Position numbers and translations under genes: made by a program
Shown: piece by piece, positions 17,114-26,284 of the stretch
Layout of the letters: each line of letters opens with the position of its first letter
Numbering within the stretch: the first letter of the stretch is position 1
The notes under the pieces: generated by a model
The model's input: the letters and a program-made list of their open reading frames with translations, nothing else
What the model was told of the DNA's origin: nothing
Database searches by the model: none
Assembly (NCBI GenBank): GCA_024279935.1
Contig: JAJRQZ010000103.1
Span: 25,149 to 89,148, forward strand
Source: Bacteroidota bacterium
Lineage (GTDB): Bacteria; Bacteroidota; Bacteroidia; Bacteroidales; F082
Direction of reading: 5' to 3'
Length of the DNA stretch: 64,000 nucleotides

Positions 17114-18268
17114 TTATTTTTTGTTATTGTTATAAACAGTTTTATAAAGTTCCAATACTTCCAGGGCCATATTCTTCCAGGAGAATTTTGCGGCTTGTTT
17201 TAGTCCTGTCCCTATCAGTTGCCCGCGAAGTTCCTCATCGTCCCCGATTTTGATCATTGCATCTGTAATTTCCTCCGGCTTATATGGATCTATGATAAAA
17301 GCAGCGCCGCCGCTAACCTCAGGCATTGATGAAGTGTTTGAAGTAATTACCGGCGACCCGCAGCCCATGGCTTCCAGCATCGGTATCCCAAAGCTCTCGC
17401 GCAGCGAAGGGTAGAGGAATATCTCGCATTGCTGATAAATTGAAGGTAAGTCGGTATTGATCACATAACCCGTCAGGATGATTCGCTTTATTAAACCCGG
17501 ATCGCCTATGCTGCTTAGTATTTTGGCAAGTTCTTGTTGCTCGTAATCGAGCATGACCAGGTAAACGTCCTCGCCTGTTTTTTTCAAATAATCGCTAAAG
17601 GCCTTCAAGGTGTTCGGGGTGTTTTTCTTGGGGTCGGTATTTCCGAGGAAGAAAAAATACCTGTCGGGAAGTTTATACTTTTCTTTAACACGTTTAAGCT
17701 CATCCTTGTCGGTAACAGGCTTAAAGTGCTCGCTAACACCATTATACACCGCAACCAGCCTGTCGTCGGATTCGGGGAAGCCGAAAAAATCCTTAATTCG
17801 GTTTCGCTCAAACTTGGAAACAGTGATAATCTTGTCGCTTTTCTTAACCACGGCAGGTACTACATATCGGCGGTACATATTCCCGAACTTCTGATACCAG
17901 GTGCCACCCTTTTTGAAGATGCTGATGCCTTCGAGGTAAATTATATCGTGAAGTGTAACGACCAAAGGCATGCCAGGGTTTACGGGCGCCGTATTACTGG
18001 TGCAATGCAGTATTTCACAGCCCTCTTTTTTGGCTGCTCTGGGCAGTGCGAGCTGTTCCCATATTGGGTAAGGGCCTCCGGGCAGTTCAACTATCTTAAA
18101 GTTTTTTGTGTTCTTTAAGGTATCCTTGTCAACGTCAGGTTTCACAAATACAACATATTCGTTATCGTGGTCCAGTTTCTGTAATTCGTTTATCAGTTCC
18201 AAAGCAACCATGTCCATACCATGTTTCTTGGTACGGAAAAGCCTTTGTCCTTCAATTGCGATTTTCAT
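17114..18268 (-). CDS. Family 4 glycosyltransferase
   Basis: A 384-residue GT4 enzyme of the mannosyltransferase kind. It has the N-terminal HCTSNTAPV and TLHDIIYLE blocks, the middle RYFFFLGNTDPKKNTPN block, and the C-terminal EX7E-type site in SLRESFGIPMLEAMGCGSPV. It follows a 199-base gap containing a long inverted repeat, the largest internal gap of this gene cluster, so it may be expressed partly separately from upstream genes. Confidence 0.92.
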   Translation of the reverse strand: MKIAIEGQRLFRTKKHGMDMVALELINELQKLDHDNEYVVFVKPDVDKDTLKNTKNFKIVELPGGPYPIWEQLALPRAAKKEGCEILHCTSNTAPVNPGMPLVVTLHDIIYLEGISIFKKGGTWYQKFGNMYRRYVVPAVVKKSDKIITVSKFERNRIKDFFGFPESDDRLVAVYNGVSEHFKPVTDKDELKRVKEKYKLPDRYFFFLGNTDPKKNTPNTLKAFSDYLKKTGEDVYLVMLDYEQQELAKILSSIGDPGLIKRIILTGYVINTDLPSIYQQCEIFLYPSLRESFGIPMLEAMGCGSPVITSNTSSMPEVSGGAAFIIDPYKPEEITDAMIKIGDDEELRGQLIGTGLKQAAKFSWKNMALEVLELYKTVYNNNKK

Positions 18269-18314
18269 CTGTTTATAATTTTGTAATTAATTGTCATCTA
18301 GCATATTATATTTA

Positions 18315-18392
18315 TCATCGGATTTAACAGATTAAGTGGGTTTTAGTTTTTCGCAAGCGAAAAACACCCGTTAAACCCGCTTAATCCGATGA
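18315..18392. repeat. 78-base intergenic inverted repeat (long hairpin)
   Basis: Nested inverted repeats. The inner stem is GTTTTTCGC / GCGAAAAAC (18346-18354 with 18357-18365). The middle stem is GATTAAGTGGGTTT / AAACCCGCTTAATC (18330-18343 with 18373-18386, one G-U). The outer stem is TCATCG / CGATGA (18315-18320 with 18387-18392). There is no T-run after the stem on either strand, so it is not a typical terminator. It may be a REP- or MITE-like element, or an RNA-processing or attenuation hairpin inside the exopolysaccharide transcript. Confidence 0.75.
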
Positions 18393-18467
18393 CTGTATTT
18401 TTGCAGAATAATCATTTTCCTGTTTGATCTAAATTAAACATGGATGTTTCATTTTGTCAGTGTTTAT

Positions 18468-19229
18468 TTATATTATCTCCATCACGAATAAGTAATCCCT
18501 GTTCAGGTAAAAATTCGATGGTTCATATTCCGAGCGTTTAATGATCCTATATCCGGCTTTTTCGGCAAGGATGTCAATTGTTTGGGGGTTTACGAAATAA
18601 AATCCCCCCGGCCAATATCTGTCCTGCACTTTAAATCTGTCCCAACCGCCCTGAGTGCTTAGGTTTGCCGTATGAAGAAAAACCTTTCCGTCATCTTTGA
18701 GCACTTTCTTTATTTCTTTGAAATAAGCCCAAATATTATGCAGGTCGAGATGGACGAACACATCGAAACTATAGACCATGTCAAAGCTTTTCTCTAATTT
18801 GTCATCGAACCTTGAGCTTGTGAGGTGGACATATTCGATGTTTTTATGTTCTTGCAGCGAAAGCGCAGCCTTTTTGAGCATTTCCTTTGCGACATCGAAG
18901 CCATAGAGTTTTTTTACTTTAGGAGCCACTATATCAGCAATCCTGCCGCCTCCGATACCAATTTCGCCAACGGTGCTGTCCTTGTCCACGTATCTGAGGA
19001 GATAGTCGTCGATCAATGTGTTGGCGTCCTGAAGATTACCCCATTCGTTGCCGATGAACTTGAGGTAGTCCTTGCGTTTAGCAGGATCGATCTCAACGTT
19101 CTCGACGTCTATTGTTTCGTGGTCCCAGTGCTTCGCATAGTCGTCCCAAATTTTAACATTGTATTCGACATTGTCGTTAGGGGTTACGTTTAAGATGTCT
19201 TTTATTTTTGCTTTTATTTTCGAGATCAT
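18468..19229 (-). CDS. SAM-dependent methyltransferase
   Basis: A 253-residue class I methyltransferase. Motif I is TVGEIGIGGGRIADIV, followed by LYGFDVAKEML and the acceptor region FDMVYSFDVFVHLDLHNI. The frame extends upstream to a TTG at 19277, but the ATG at 19229, preceded by an A-rich leader, is preferred. It is transcribed with a second methyltransferase just upstream. In this context methylation of polymer sugars is the likely role. Neither the position nor the substrate can be read from the sequence. Confidence 0.85.
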   Translation of the reverse strand: MISKIKAKIKDILNVTPNDNVEYNVKIWDDYAKHWDHETIDVENVEIDPAKRKDYLKFIGNEWGNLQDANTLIDDYLLRYVDKDSTVGEIGIGGGRIADIVAPKVKKLYGFDVAKEMLKKAALSLQEHKNIEYVHLTSSRFDDKLEKSFDMVYSFDVFVHLDLHNIWAYFKEIKKVLKDDGKVFLHTANLSTQGGWDRFKVQDRYWPGGFYFVNPQTIDILAEKAGYRIIKRSEYEPSNFYLNRDYLFVMEII

Positions 19230-19298
19230 TGAATTTATTTTAAAAAGTTCACTAATATACGAATTTTGAGGGCTCAATATCCAATTATTGAATTAAAA

Positions 19299-20420
19299 TT
19301 ATTTTTTGGTTATTACGAAAAGCGGGTATTGACCGTATTTTCCCGCTGTTTCAGGATGTCTGTCCTCCCATTTAAAAATCGATTGCAGAATTTTTTTACC
19401 GCCTAGAAACGGATGAATGTAAATTTTACTGAAAGGAACCGATATGCTGCGCCAGACGAATATATCGAGTTTGAAATCCCAATCGGTATTATTAAAATGC
19501 CCATAGGGAAAAGCGTGGAAATACAATACGGGATCTGCGCTATTGTCGGTTTTTACGGGTATAAGCTTGAGTTTTTTGAGCATTGCCAGGAATATGCGTC
19601 CAATTTTTTGGAAAGCCATCCAAACCTTTATATAAATGAGTGCAATATTCATGAAAAGTGAATACTTATCGCCCCATGTATAAACAACAGCTGCTGTATG
19701 CCCCGGTTTCAAGGCCCGGTTTATTTCGTTTAGTGCTTTCGACTGCTCGTCCATTGGAATATGATAAATGGCGTTTAGGGCAATTGCAGCATCAAGGACG
19801 TTGTCTTTTAGCGGGAGGTTAGTTATGTCTCCCATGATGCATATCCCTTTGTCGCCAAGCTTGCTTTTGGCTTGTTTAAGGCTTTCTATCGATAAATCCA
19901 CGCATATCCTGTAATCGTAGTCCTCGGAATAAACCATATAGCCGTCGTACTGTATAGGTCCGCTGCCAGCGTCCAAGATAAATTTACCTTTGGGTTGAAT
20001 ATATCTCTTAACCCTGTTGTTGCAGCCAGTAAAATAATCCAAGGCCACCGGTCGAAGGTCCTCGAAAATTTTGGCATCTGCAAAATGCTCGTCATCAACC
20101 TGTTTCCAACCGATATTGTCGTAAAAATTTTCGACGTCCCTCTTCTCGCTCCTCAGGTCAATATGTTCGGACTTGCGGTCATGAATCATTGCCTTGTCTT
20201 TTCTTAACACGATAACATCTTGAATAATAGGATAGTAGCAATCGGCCTCCTTTGAGAAAAGTGCCGATTGTATTTCTTCAAGCACTTTATCGCCACCCGT
20301 AAACTCCAATTCTCCGTTTTTAACTTTTTTGTTAAGTAAATCAAGGTCGTGTTTACTTGCAAGTACTAAATCGCCTCCGCTTATGGGGCATTTTAATATC
20401 TTGATAATTTCTTCTTTCAT
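19299..20420 (-). CDS. Methyltransferase with N-terminal Trm112-like domain
   Basis: A 373-residue protein. Residues 1-70 resemble a Trm112p/YcaR-type domain (IIKILKCPISGGDLVL, then DCYYPIIQDVIVLR), though only one of the usual Cys pair positions is kept. Residues about 130-260 form a class I SAM methyltransferase (FILDAGSGPIQYD, CVDLSIESLKQAK, AIALNAIYHIPMDE). A C-terminal extension of ~100 residues contains a hydrophobic segment and ends near the family's usual length. The start overlaps the upstream glycosyltransferase stop by one base (TAATG), a sign of translational coupling. Confidence 0.85.
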   Translation of the reverse strand: MKEEIIKILKCPISGGDLVLASKHDLDLLNKKVKNGELEFTGGDKVLEEIQSALFSKEADCYYPIIQDVIVLRKDKAMIHDRKSEHIDLRSEKRDVENFYDNIGWKQVDDEHFADAKIFEDLRPVALDYFTGCNNRVKRYIQPKGKFILDAGSGPIQYDGYMVYSEDYDYRICVDLSIESLKQAKSKLGDKGICIMGDITNLPLKDNVLDAAIALNAIYHIPMDEQSKALNEINRALKPGHTAAVVYTWGDKYSLFMNIALIYIKVWMAFQKIGRIFLAMLKKLKLIPVKTDNSADPVLYFHAFPYGHFNNTDWDFKLDIFVWRSISVPFSKIYIHPFLGGKKILQSIFKWEDRHPETAGKYGQYPLFVITKK

Positions 20421-21619
20421 TATAACTTACTTTTTTTAGTTTTTTTTTGAAAAGCGTTGTATGAATGTTTTGTGTGAATAAATTCGTTATTGGCGCCTTT
20501 TATTTTCAGTAAAGATAACAACATATAATAAAAGCCTGACGGGATTTTCATCAATGCCGCAAGTGTTCTCATATTATAAAGATAGAGAGGCGTTGAAACG
20601 GCAAAAGTCAGTATGCATAGCAAAAACAGTATTCCCCATTCGACGAACAGCTCATGGGGCGCAAGAACAAAGTAAACAGCATTTATAAAAATCAACATGC
20701 CCAATAGAAGTATCCTTGGGATTAGGATAAACTGGACTGCCTTGTCGAACAGGTCGATATTGCCCTGTGTGATAAGTGCTTTTGTAGCCGGGACAAAGCT
20801 TTTCCCGAAAAAATGCAATTGTGCCGACAGCCACCTCCTGCGCTGGTCTGAGAAGACCTTTGCATCAGGAACTTTTTCGTCATAAACATAAGCGTCGGGG
20901 AGATATTCGATCTTTATTTTTTTGGCAAGCGTCAATACTTCGATTTCCTTGTCGAAGCCTCCGACAACTTCAACTTTCTCCATCATATCGCAGAAATACG
21001 AATATTCAAAAGCCATCGCTGATCCTATCAATGCCGATGAAAGACCTATCACGCGATGGCCCTTCCTGAAGATATGGTTGTTGATTTCCTCACTGGCGGC
21101 ATCGAGGATAGAGTAGGAAGTATCCATGTTTTTGGCAACCCGGTGTGCTTGTACAACCGTGTTGCCTGCCGAAAAGGCCTTGTTCACTTTTTTCAGGAAA
21201 TCTTTTTCCATCAAATTGTCAGCATCGAGAACAATGGCAACGTCATAATCTTTTTCCAGTGCGCGGAGTGCGGCGTTAATTGCCCTCGACTTTGTGCTGA
21301 ATTCCAGTTCAACAACAATTAATCTGATATCCAGTATATTAAGTTGGTCAAGCGTTGATTGCCTAAAACCGTCGGCTACGATGATGACATCGAACAACTC
21401 AGGTGGATAGTTTTGTTTCAAAGCCTCGTTGGCCACTTCTACCACAACGGTATCTTCTTTGTAACCAGGGATTAATATGGCAAACCGCCTCTGTTTGTCG
21501 TCCAAAGGTTTTTTTTGCCTGAAGTTGAACAGTCCGGCTATGGCGAAGAAAAAAATATAAATTGTCGAGAAGCCGACGATTACAAAAATCAAGTAGTTCA
21601 ATATATATAGATAATTCAT
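20420..21619 (-). CDS. Cellulose-synthase-like family 2 glycosyltransferase (copy B)
   Basis: A 399-residue processive GT2 enzyme. It has an N-terminal membrane helix, a catalytic domain with ILIPGYKED, VLDADNLMEKDF and the D..QxxRW signature DQRRRW, and three to four C-terminal helices. An upstream TTG is possible, but the ATG at 21619 is preferred. It is a close paralogue of the gene at 22576-23799: both share the blocks NNHIFRKGHRV and GLSSALIGS. Each copy is preceded by a soluble GT2 gene, so the two genes were duplicated as a pair. Confidence 0.9.
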   Translation of the reverse strand: MNYLYILNYLIFVIVGFSTIYIFFFAIAGLFNFRQKKPLDDKQRRFAILIPGYKEDTVVVEVANEALKQNYPPELFDVIIVADGFRQSTLDQLNILDIRLIVVELEFSTKSRAINAALRALEKDYDVAIVLDADNLMEKDFLKKVNKAFSAGNTVVQAHRVAKNMDTSYSILDAASEEINNHIFRKGHRVIGLSSALIGSAMAFEYSYFCDMMEKVEVVGGFDKEIEVLTLAKKIKIEYLPDAYVYDEKVPDAKVFSDQRRRWLSAQLHFFGKSFVPATKALITQGNIDLFDKAVQFILIPRILLLGMLIFINAVYFVLAPHELFVEWGILFLLCILTFAVSTPLYLYNMRTLAALMKIPSGFYYMLLSLLKIKGANNEFIHTKHSYNAFQKKTKKSKL

Positions 21620-21630
21620 AGTCAAATATT

Positions 21631-22557
21631 TTACAACATCGGGTTTTCGTGTATTTCCTTCGAGAATATATTCCTGATGTTCCAGCCAATGGCCCGGTAA
21701 TAGGCAAAAAACAACTTAAACTTGCCTTTCAACAGGAATTTAAAAGCATTTTTCGGGATGGCGACGAACAGTTGATAAAACAAGCCCAAATAAAACTCGC
21801 GTCCTTCGATGTTACGGCGCATAAAAACTATGCGGTTTCTGTTCTGATAATATATTTTCAATGCGCTCAACCTGCCTGTAGAGACTGATTCCTTGTGATA
21901 CACGAATGTGCTGCCTATAAAATAGTTTTTATAACCGGCCTTCCTGATCCTGGCACACCAATCAGCCTCTTCGTAATAGAGGAAGAAGATATACGACATC
22001 AGGCCTATTTTCTTGATTACCCTCATAGGGACTATCATTGCCGCCCCGTGAGCATAAGCAGTTTCCTTATCCTCCTTATATTGGCCTTTGTCCTTTTCCC
22101 AGTAACCTATCGAGGCATTGCGCATAGTTATAGGGTTTATGGGAGTGTATCCGGCGTATTGTATTGTGTCGGGTTGATAATAAAATTTAATCAATGGGCT
22201 TGCTGCACCGATATGATGGTTTTTCTCGAGTTTGTTTACCAAAGGTTCCAAAAAACCCGCTGGAACCTCCACATCGTTGTTCAACAACATAACGTATTCG
22301 CCCCTGGCACGCATCAACCCGAAATTGTTGCCTGCCGCAAAGCCGTAGTTTATCGGGTTTTCAATGTATATTATATTCGGGTATTTTTCTTTTATTATCG
22401 ATGGGTCGTCTTCTGTGGAATGATTATCGATTATTATTACCTCAATATTGGGGTAGGTTATCTTATTCAAGGATTCGATCAAGGCGCAAGTAACATCAGC
22501 CTGATTGTAATTAACTGATACTATCGACACTAACGGATATTTATTACTGACAGGCAC
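21631..22557 (-). CDS. Rhamnosyltransferase-like family 2 glycosyltransferase (copy B)
   Basis: A 308-residue GT2 enzyme without an evident membrane anchor. The N-terminal VSIVSVNYNQADVT block, IIDNHSTEDD, the metal-binding LLNNDVEVP and the later FFLYYEEADWCARI match rhamnosyl/galactofuranosyl-type transferases of the WcaA/WbbL kind. The start appears to be GTG at 22557; no ATG is available in this frame nearby. It is paralogous to the gene at 23801-24736 (FFLYYEEHDWAAHI at the same place). It lies 11 bases from the membrane GT2 gene that follows. Confidence 0.88.
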   Translation of the reverse strand: MPVSNKYPLVSIVSVNYNQADVTCALIESLNKITYPNIEVIIIDNHSTEDDPSIIKEKYPNIIYIENPINYGFAAGNNFGLMRARGEYVMLLNNDVEVPAGFLEPLVNKLEKNHHIGAASPLIKFYYQPDTIQYAGYTPINPITMRNASIGYWEKDKGQYKEDKETAYAHGAAMIVPMRVIKKIGLMSYIFFLYYEEADWCARIRKAGYKNYFIGSTFVYHKESVSTGRLSALKIYYQNRNRIVFMRRNIEGREFYLGLFYQLFVAIPKNAFKFLLKGKFKLFFAYYRAIGWNIRNIFSKEIHENPML

Positions 22558-22575
22558 ATTTCCCCCCTTCCTTAT

Positions 22576-23799
22576 TTAATTGTGCTTTGTTTCCTCCACA
22601 TGATCGTGGGTAGTATGCAGAAACTTTTTGCTAGCACCTTTTATCTTAAACAAGCTTATGAGCATCAACAAGAAGCCATGGGGTATTTTAAGCAATGCGA
22701 GAAATGTTTTAGGATTATAAAAACTTCTAGGGATTGAAATAACCAAGCCAATGGCAGTCATCACGAATATATCGAGCCATATAGTATAAGATGTTATAAA
22801 TATTCTACTTATAAAATCAATTGACAATAATGAAAATATGGCGGATACAATTACGCTTATGAACAACACACCGGCAAGAATAATGCGCGGAGGCATTATC
22901 ATTTGTATGACTTTATCGAAATAATCGACATTGCCTTTGGTGAGAAGCTGACCCAGGCCGTCGAGGAAATGGCTACGGAAATAATCGAGCTGGGCCGCTA
23001 TCCACCTTCTGCGCTGATTAACGAAAACATCTGATTTAGAGGTCTTCTCGTCATAAATTAGAGCATCGTGTACATATTCGATCTTGTGCTTGTCGCGAAT
23101 TATCTTTAGTTCGACCTCCTTGTCCTCGCCTACGGAATCGACAGTTGCCATGGTAGATTTGAACAAATGGTATTCCAGGGCCATGCCTGAGCCGATAAGT
23201 GCCGACGAAAGGCCAAACACGCGATGACCTTTCCTGAAGATATGATTATTGATCTCTTCGCTCATGGCATCGAGGATGGCAAAGTTGGCATTCAGGTTCT
23301 TGGCCGTGCGATGCCCTTGGACGGCAGTAAAGCCTCTTTCAAAAGCCATGTTCATTTTTGCTATGACGTCAGGTCCCATTACGTTGTCGGCATCCAAGAT
23401 CATTGCCACGTCATAATTGTCGCCTATGCGCTCCATGCACAAATTAAGAGCCTTCGACTTTTTGCTTACCTCAAACTCGACCACTTCAACCCTAATGGGA
23501 AGTTTTCTTAATTTTTCCAAGGTAGAATCGGAAAATGAATCGGCAACAACTATAACATCGTATTTTTCATCAGGGTAATCTTGTTTTGTTGCTTGTTCGG
23601 CAACGCTGACTATAACGGCATCTTCTTTATAACCGGGAATCAAAACAGCAAATTTCCTGTGTTTGGAAACGGAAACGGTTTTGCGGTTTTTATAAAACAA
23701 GCCAGCAAGTGCGAATATAAAAACATAAAGGGAAGCCAGGCCCAGATAAACGTAGAATACTATTTCGACGCTGTTAATCAGTAATTTAAGTACACCCAT
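22576..23799 (-). CDS. Cellulose-synthase-like family 2 glycosyltransferase (copy A)
   Basis: A 407-residue processive GT2 enzyme, paralogue of the gene at 20420-21619. It has one N-terminal helix and the motifs VLIPGYKEDAVIVSV, ILDADNVMGPDV, SVGEDKEVEL and NQRRRWIAAQ, then several C-terminal helices. It sits between two soluble GT2 genes with gaps of 1 and 18 bases. The pair probably adds similar linkages at two points of the repeat unit, or one copy has changed specificity. Confidence 0.9.
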   Translation of the reverse strand: MGVLKLLINSVEIVFYVYLGLASLYVFIFALAGLFYKNRKTVSVSKHRKFAVLIPGYKEDAVIVSVAEQATKQDYPDEKYDVIVVADSFSDSTLEKLRKLPIRVEVVEFEVSKKSKALNLCMERIGDNYDVAMILDADNVMGPDVIAKMNMAFERGFTAVQGHRTAKNLNANFAILDAMSEEINNHIFRKGHRVFGLSSALIGSGMALEYHLFKSTMATVDSVGEDKEVELKIIRDKHKIEYVHDALIYDEKTSKSDVFVNQRRRWIAAQLDYFRSHFLDGLGQLLTKGNVDYFDKVIQMIMPPRIILAGVLFISVIVSAIFSLLSIDFISRIFITSYTIWLDIFVMTAIGLVISIPRSFYNPKTFLALLKIPHGFLLMLISLFKIKGASKKFLHTTHDHVEETKHN

Positions 23800-23800
23800 G

Positions 23801-24736
23801 TCAATTTCTTTTTAATTTTGGTATTCCAAAAACTATATCTTTACGGTGTGTGATGTTCCACCATACAGCTTTCCAGTAAGCAGCAAACAAGTCGAAGCGT
23901 TTACGCATGATGAACCCCAAACTAATCCGCGGCCCTGAAATAAAGTATAAATATAATAAAGTTATCAATCTTTTTAGTCCTTTTGTATTTCTTCTTGCAA
24001 ACAATATTCTTCCCCTGTTGATATAATAAATCTGAAAAGGGCTGTCTTTAACGGTGGAAATGGATTCTTTGTGCAAAACAAGCGATTTGCCCTGGTAATA
24101 TATCTTATAGCCAGCCTTTTCGATGTGCGCTGCCCAGTCATGTTCTTCGTAGTACAGGAAGAATACTTCCGTCATCATGCCAACTTTCTCGATTACTTCC
24201 ATGGATACCAACATGGCGGCGCCGAATATAGAGCCGGTTTGGCAACAGATATCATATTGCCCTTTGTCTATTTCGCCGAAACCAATGGCAAAGTTTCTGA
24301 TGGTTACCATGTTAAATCTTGTAAAGCCGGCAAACTGAAGGGTGTTTTTTGTGTGGAAGTATTGTATTTTAGGGCTAACCATCGCAATGCCCGCGTCGTT
24401 TTCCAGCACTTCCACAAGAGGCTCCAGAAAACCAGGGTCAACTTCTGTGTCGTTATTGATAAAAAGGATGTATCTGCCCTTGCAGTAGGGCAGGGCCAGG
24501 TTATTCCCGCCAGCGAAACCAAGGTTCTTGTCGCTTTTTATTAAATTGATATACGGGAAGTCAAGCCTAAGCCTGTCCGAATCATCGATGGGCGAAGCAT
24601 TGTCCACAACGAAGACCTCCGTCCTGGGATATGAAATTTTTTCCATTGAACGGAGAAACTCTGCCGTTACCTCAGTTTGATTATAATTTACGGTTACTAC
24701 TGAAACTAAAGGTAATTGTATGGCTTTCTTCTCCAT
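23801..24736 (-). CDS. Rhamnosyltransferase-like family 2 glycosyltransferase (copy A)
   Basis: A 311-residue GT2 enzyme, paralogue of the gene at 21631-22557. Motifs are VSVVTVNYNQTEVTAEFL, VVDNASPIDD, LFINNDTEVDPGFL and FFLYYEEHDWAAHI. It follows the Wzy-like polymerase by 12 bases and precedes a membrane GT2 by 1 base. It is expected to work on the lipid-linked repeat unit at the cytoplasmic face. Confidence 0.88.
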   Translation of the reverse strand: MEKKAIQLPLVSVVTVNYNQTEVTAEFLRSMEKISYPRTEVFVVDNASPIDDSDRLRLDFPYINLIKSDKNLGFAGGNNLALPYCKGRYILFINNDTEVDPGFLEPLVEVLENDAGIAMVSPKIQYFHTKNTLQFAGFTRFNMVTIRNFAIGFGEIDKGQYDICCQTGSIFGAAMLVSMEVIEKVGMMTEVFFLYYEEHDWAAHIEKAGYKIYYQGKSLVLHKESISTVKDSPFQIYYINRGRILFARRNTKGLKRLITLLYLYFISGPRISLGFIMRKRFDLFAAYWKAVWWNITHRKDIVFGIPKLKRN

Positions 24737-24748
24737 AATATATATAAT

Positions 24749-26242
24749 TTATGTTTTTGTAAATACTGATGTTGGTGTTATGCCCTTGCTTTTTAAATAG
24801 TCCCACTCCCTATCGAACTGCTGGGACATGAAAACAAATGCCCAGCTCAGATATATCAGCGGCCCGGTTGGGATTTGGCCCAGTACACCATTACCGTAAC
24901 TGGCGCCGACTATGCCTGCAAACCCGGCATGGACCGCTCCTAGAATACCTGCCAGCTCAGGGTTTCTTACCTTGAACAGTATTAGGTAAAAGCCTTTTAT
25001 CATTATGTACGACAGTATAAATACATGGATAAACAGCCCGACGATCCCAGTTTCGGCCCATATTTGAACATACCAGCTATCGGTTGCTATTTGAGCAAGG
25101 TAGCCTTGTGGCGAAAAACGCTGGCCCCAGTTGCCCGCGCTGCCTACGCCCCCTCCAAAAGGCTTGTTCGACAAATATTCTTTTAATATGGCCCTGTTTT
25201 CCAAACGGACCTGATAAGACGCATCCTCCGTGGGCCTGAAGGCGGTACGCATCCTGGCAATTTGATAGTTGCTGTCGCCAATATATGTATGGGCAAAGAA
25301 AACATATACAACAGCCATAAGGAATCCTCCGATTATGATGACCCTTAAATTTTTCCTCAAAATAATATATACTACTCCTCCTATCATGGGCACTATCATT
25401 GCACCCCTGGTTCCTGATAGAAACATTCCCCAAAGTCCCAGAAACCCCATTGTTAGAAAGAAGATCCTATTTCTCATCCCTTTTATGGTTGACGCCACCA
25501 ACAGGCCAACTACGCCTGCAGCGGCCTGTGCCGCGCCAAATTGCCCGGCGTCGGAAAAGAATGAGAAGATGCGTAATTTGCCGAGTATTATGTGCGTTAC
25601 CGCCCCAACGGTGTCAAGCCAGTATTGTTCGGCGGAATCCAAGCCTATGTATTCTTGTTTTAAGCCAACCAAGGTTGCGAGTATGGTAAACACCCCCCAT
25701 AAATACAGGAAGCCCATCATATACCTTATTCTGTTAAAGGTAAACAGGGCAATAGGAATTAATAGCATCGAATATAGCGCGACACCCCTCATGGCATAAA
25801 ACCATGCGGTGCGGCTAAGAGCCTGTGGGTTGCCCAACTGCATTAAGATATATAAAAACCAAAAAAACAAAAGATATACTATGTCCCTGTTAATTTGCTG
25901 GAAATCAATTCGTACATGGAAATATTTAAAGAAAAACCCAAGAATTGTCACTACCATAAACCCATCGATACTAAGCCCCAGGGGCACTCCTTGAATATAA
26001 CGGGTGAGGCCGATGGCTAAAAAAGCAAATATCAATAAGGTATATATTCCTATCGGCGGATTGTTGAACACCCTGTTCAGGAAGAATAAAACAGGCAACA
26101 TCGCCACAAGCATTACAGCGGTCTTAACACCTCCCTTTGCCATTAATACACCGGCAATTACGGCAATCATCACCAATATGGCAATAACCAAAGGATGTTC
26201 AAGTTTTCGCGCACCGCGCTTTTGCTTTAATGATTCCAACAT
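24749..26242 (-). CDS. O-antigen polymerase/ligase family protein (Wzy-like)
   Basis: A 497-residue polytopic membrane protein with about 10-12 helices. The Wzy_C region includes FLSGTRGAMIVPMIGG and a large periplasmic loop (about residues 330-400) with RLENRAILKEYL and FGGGVGSAGNWG, followed by DSWYVQIWAETGIVGL. Together with the adjacent flippase and Wzc-like gene this is the expected position for the polymerase of a Wzx/Wzy-dependent pathway. A ligase role cannot be excluded by sequence alone. Confidence 0.88.
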   Translation of the reverse strand: MLESLKQKRGARKLEHPLVIAILVMIAVIAGVLMAKGGVKTAVMLVAMLPVLFFLNRVFNNPPIGIYTLLIFAFLAIGLTRYIQGVPLGLSIDGFMVVTILGFFFKYFHVRIDFQQINRDIVYLLFFWFLYILMQLGNPQALSRTAWFYAMRGVALYSMLLIPIALFTFNRIRYMMGFLYLWGVFTILATLVGLKQEYIGLDSAEQYWLDTVGAVTHIILGKLRIFSFFSDAGQFGAAQAAAGVVGLLVASTIKGMRNRIFFLTMGFLGLWGMFLSGTRGAMIVPMIGGVVYIILRKNLRVIIIGGFLMAVVYVFFAHTYIGDSNYQIARMRTAFRPTEDASYQVRLENRAILKEYLSNKPFGGGVGSAGNWGQRFSPQGYLAQIATDSWYVQIWAETGIVGLFIHVFILSYIMIKGFYLILFKVRNPELAGILGAVHAGFAGIVGASYGNGVLGQIPTGPLIYLSWAFVFMSQQFDREWDYLKSKGITPTSVFTKT

Positions 26243-26284
26243 TCTATAATGATTTGTGCCTTAAAATTAATAAAATTCCTTTAT

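Noticed and set aside
17534..18118. 194-codon plus-strand frame opposite the GT4 gene
   Set aside because: It lies wholly inside a gene with clear GT4 motifs and shows no family features itself.
21895..22518. 207-codon plus-strand frame over the GT2 gene at 21631-22557
   Set aside because: A shadow of the real gene on the other strand, which has all GT2 motifs.
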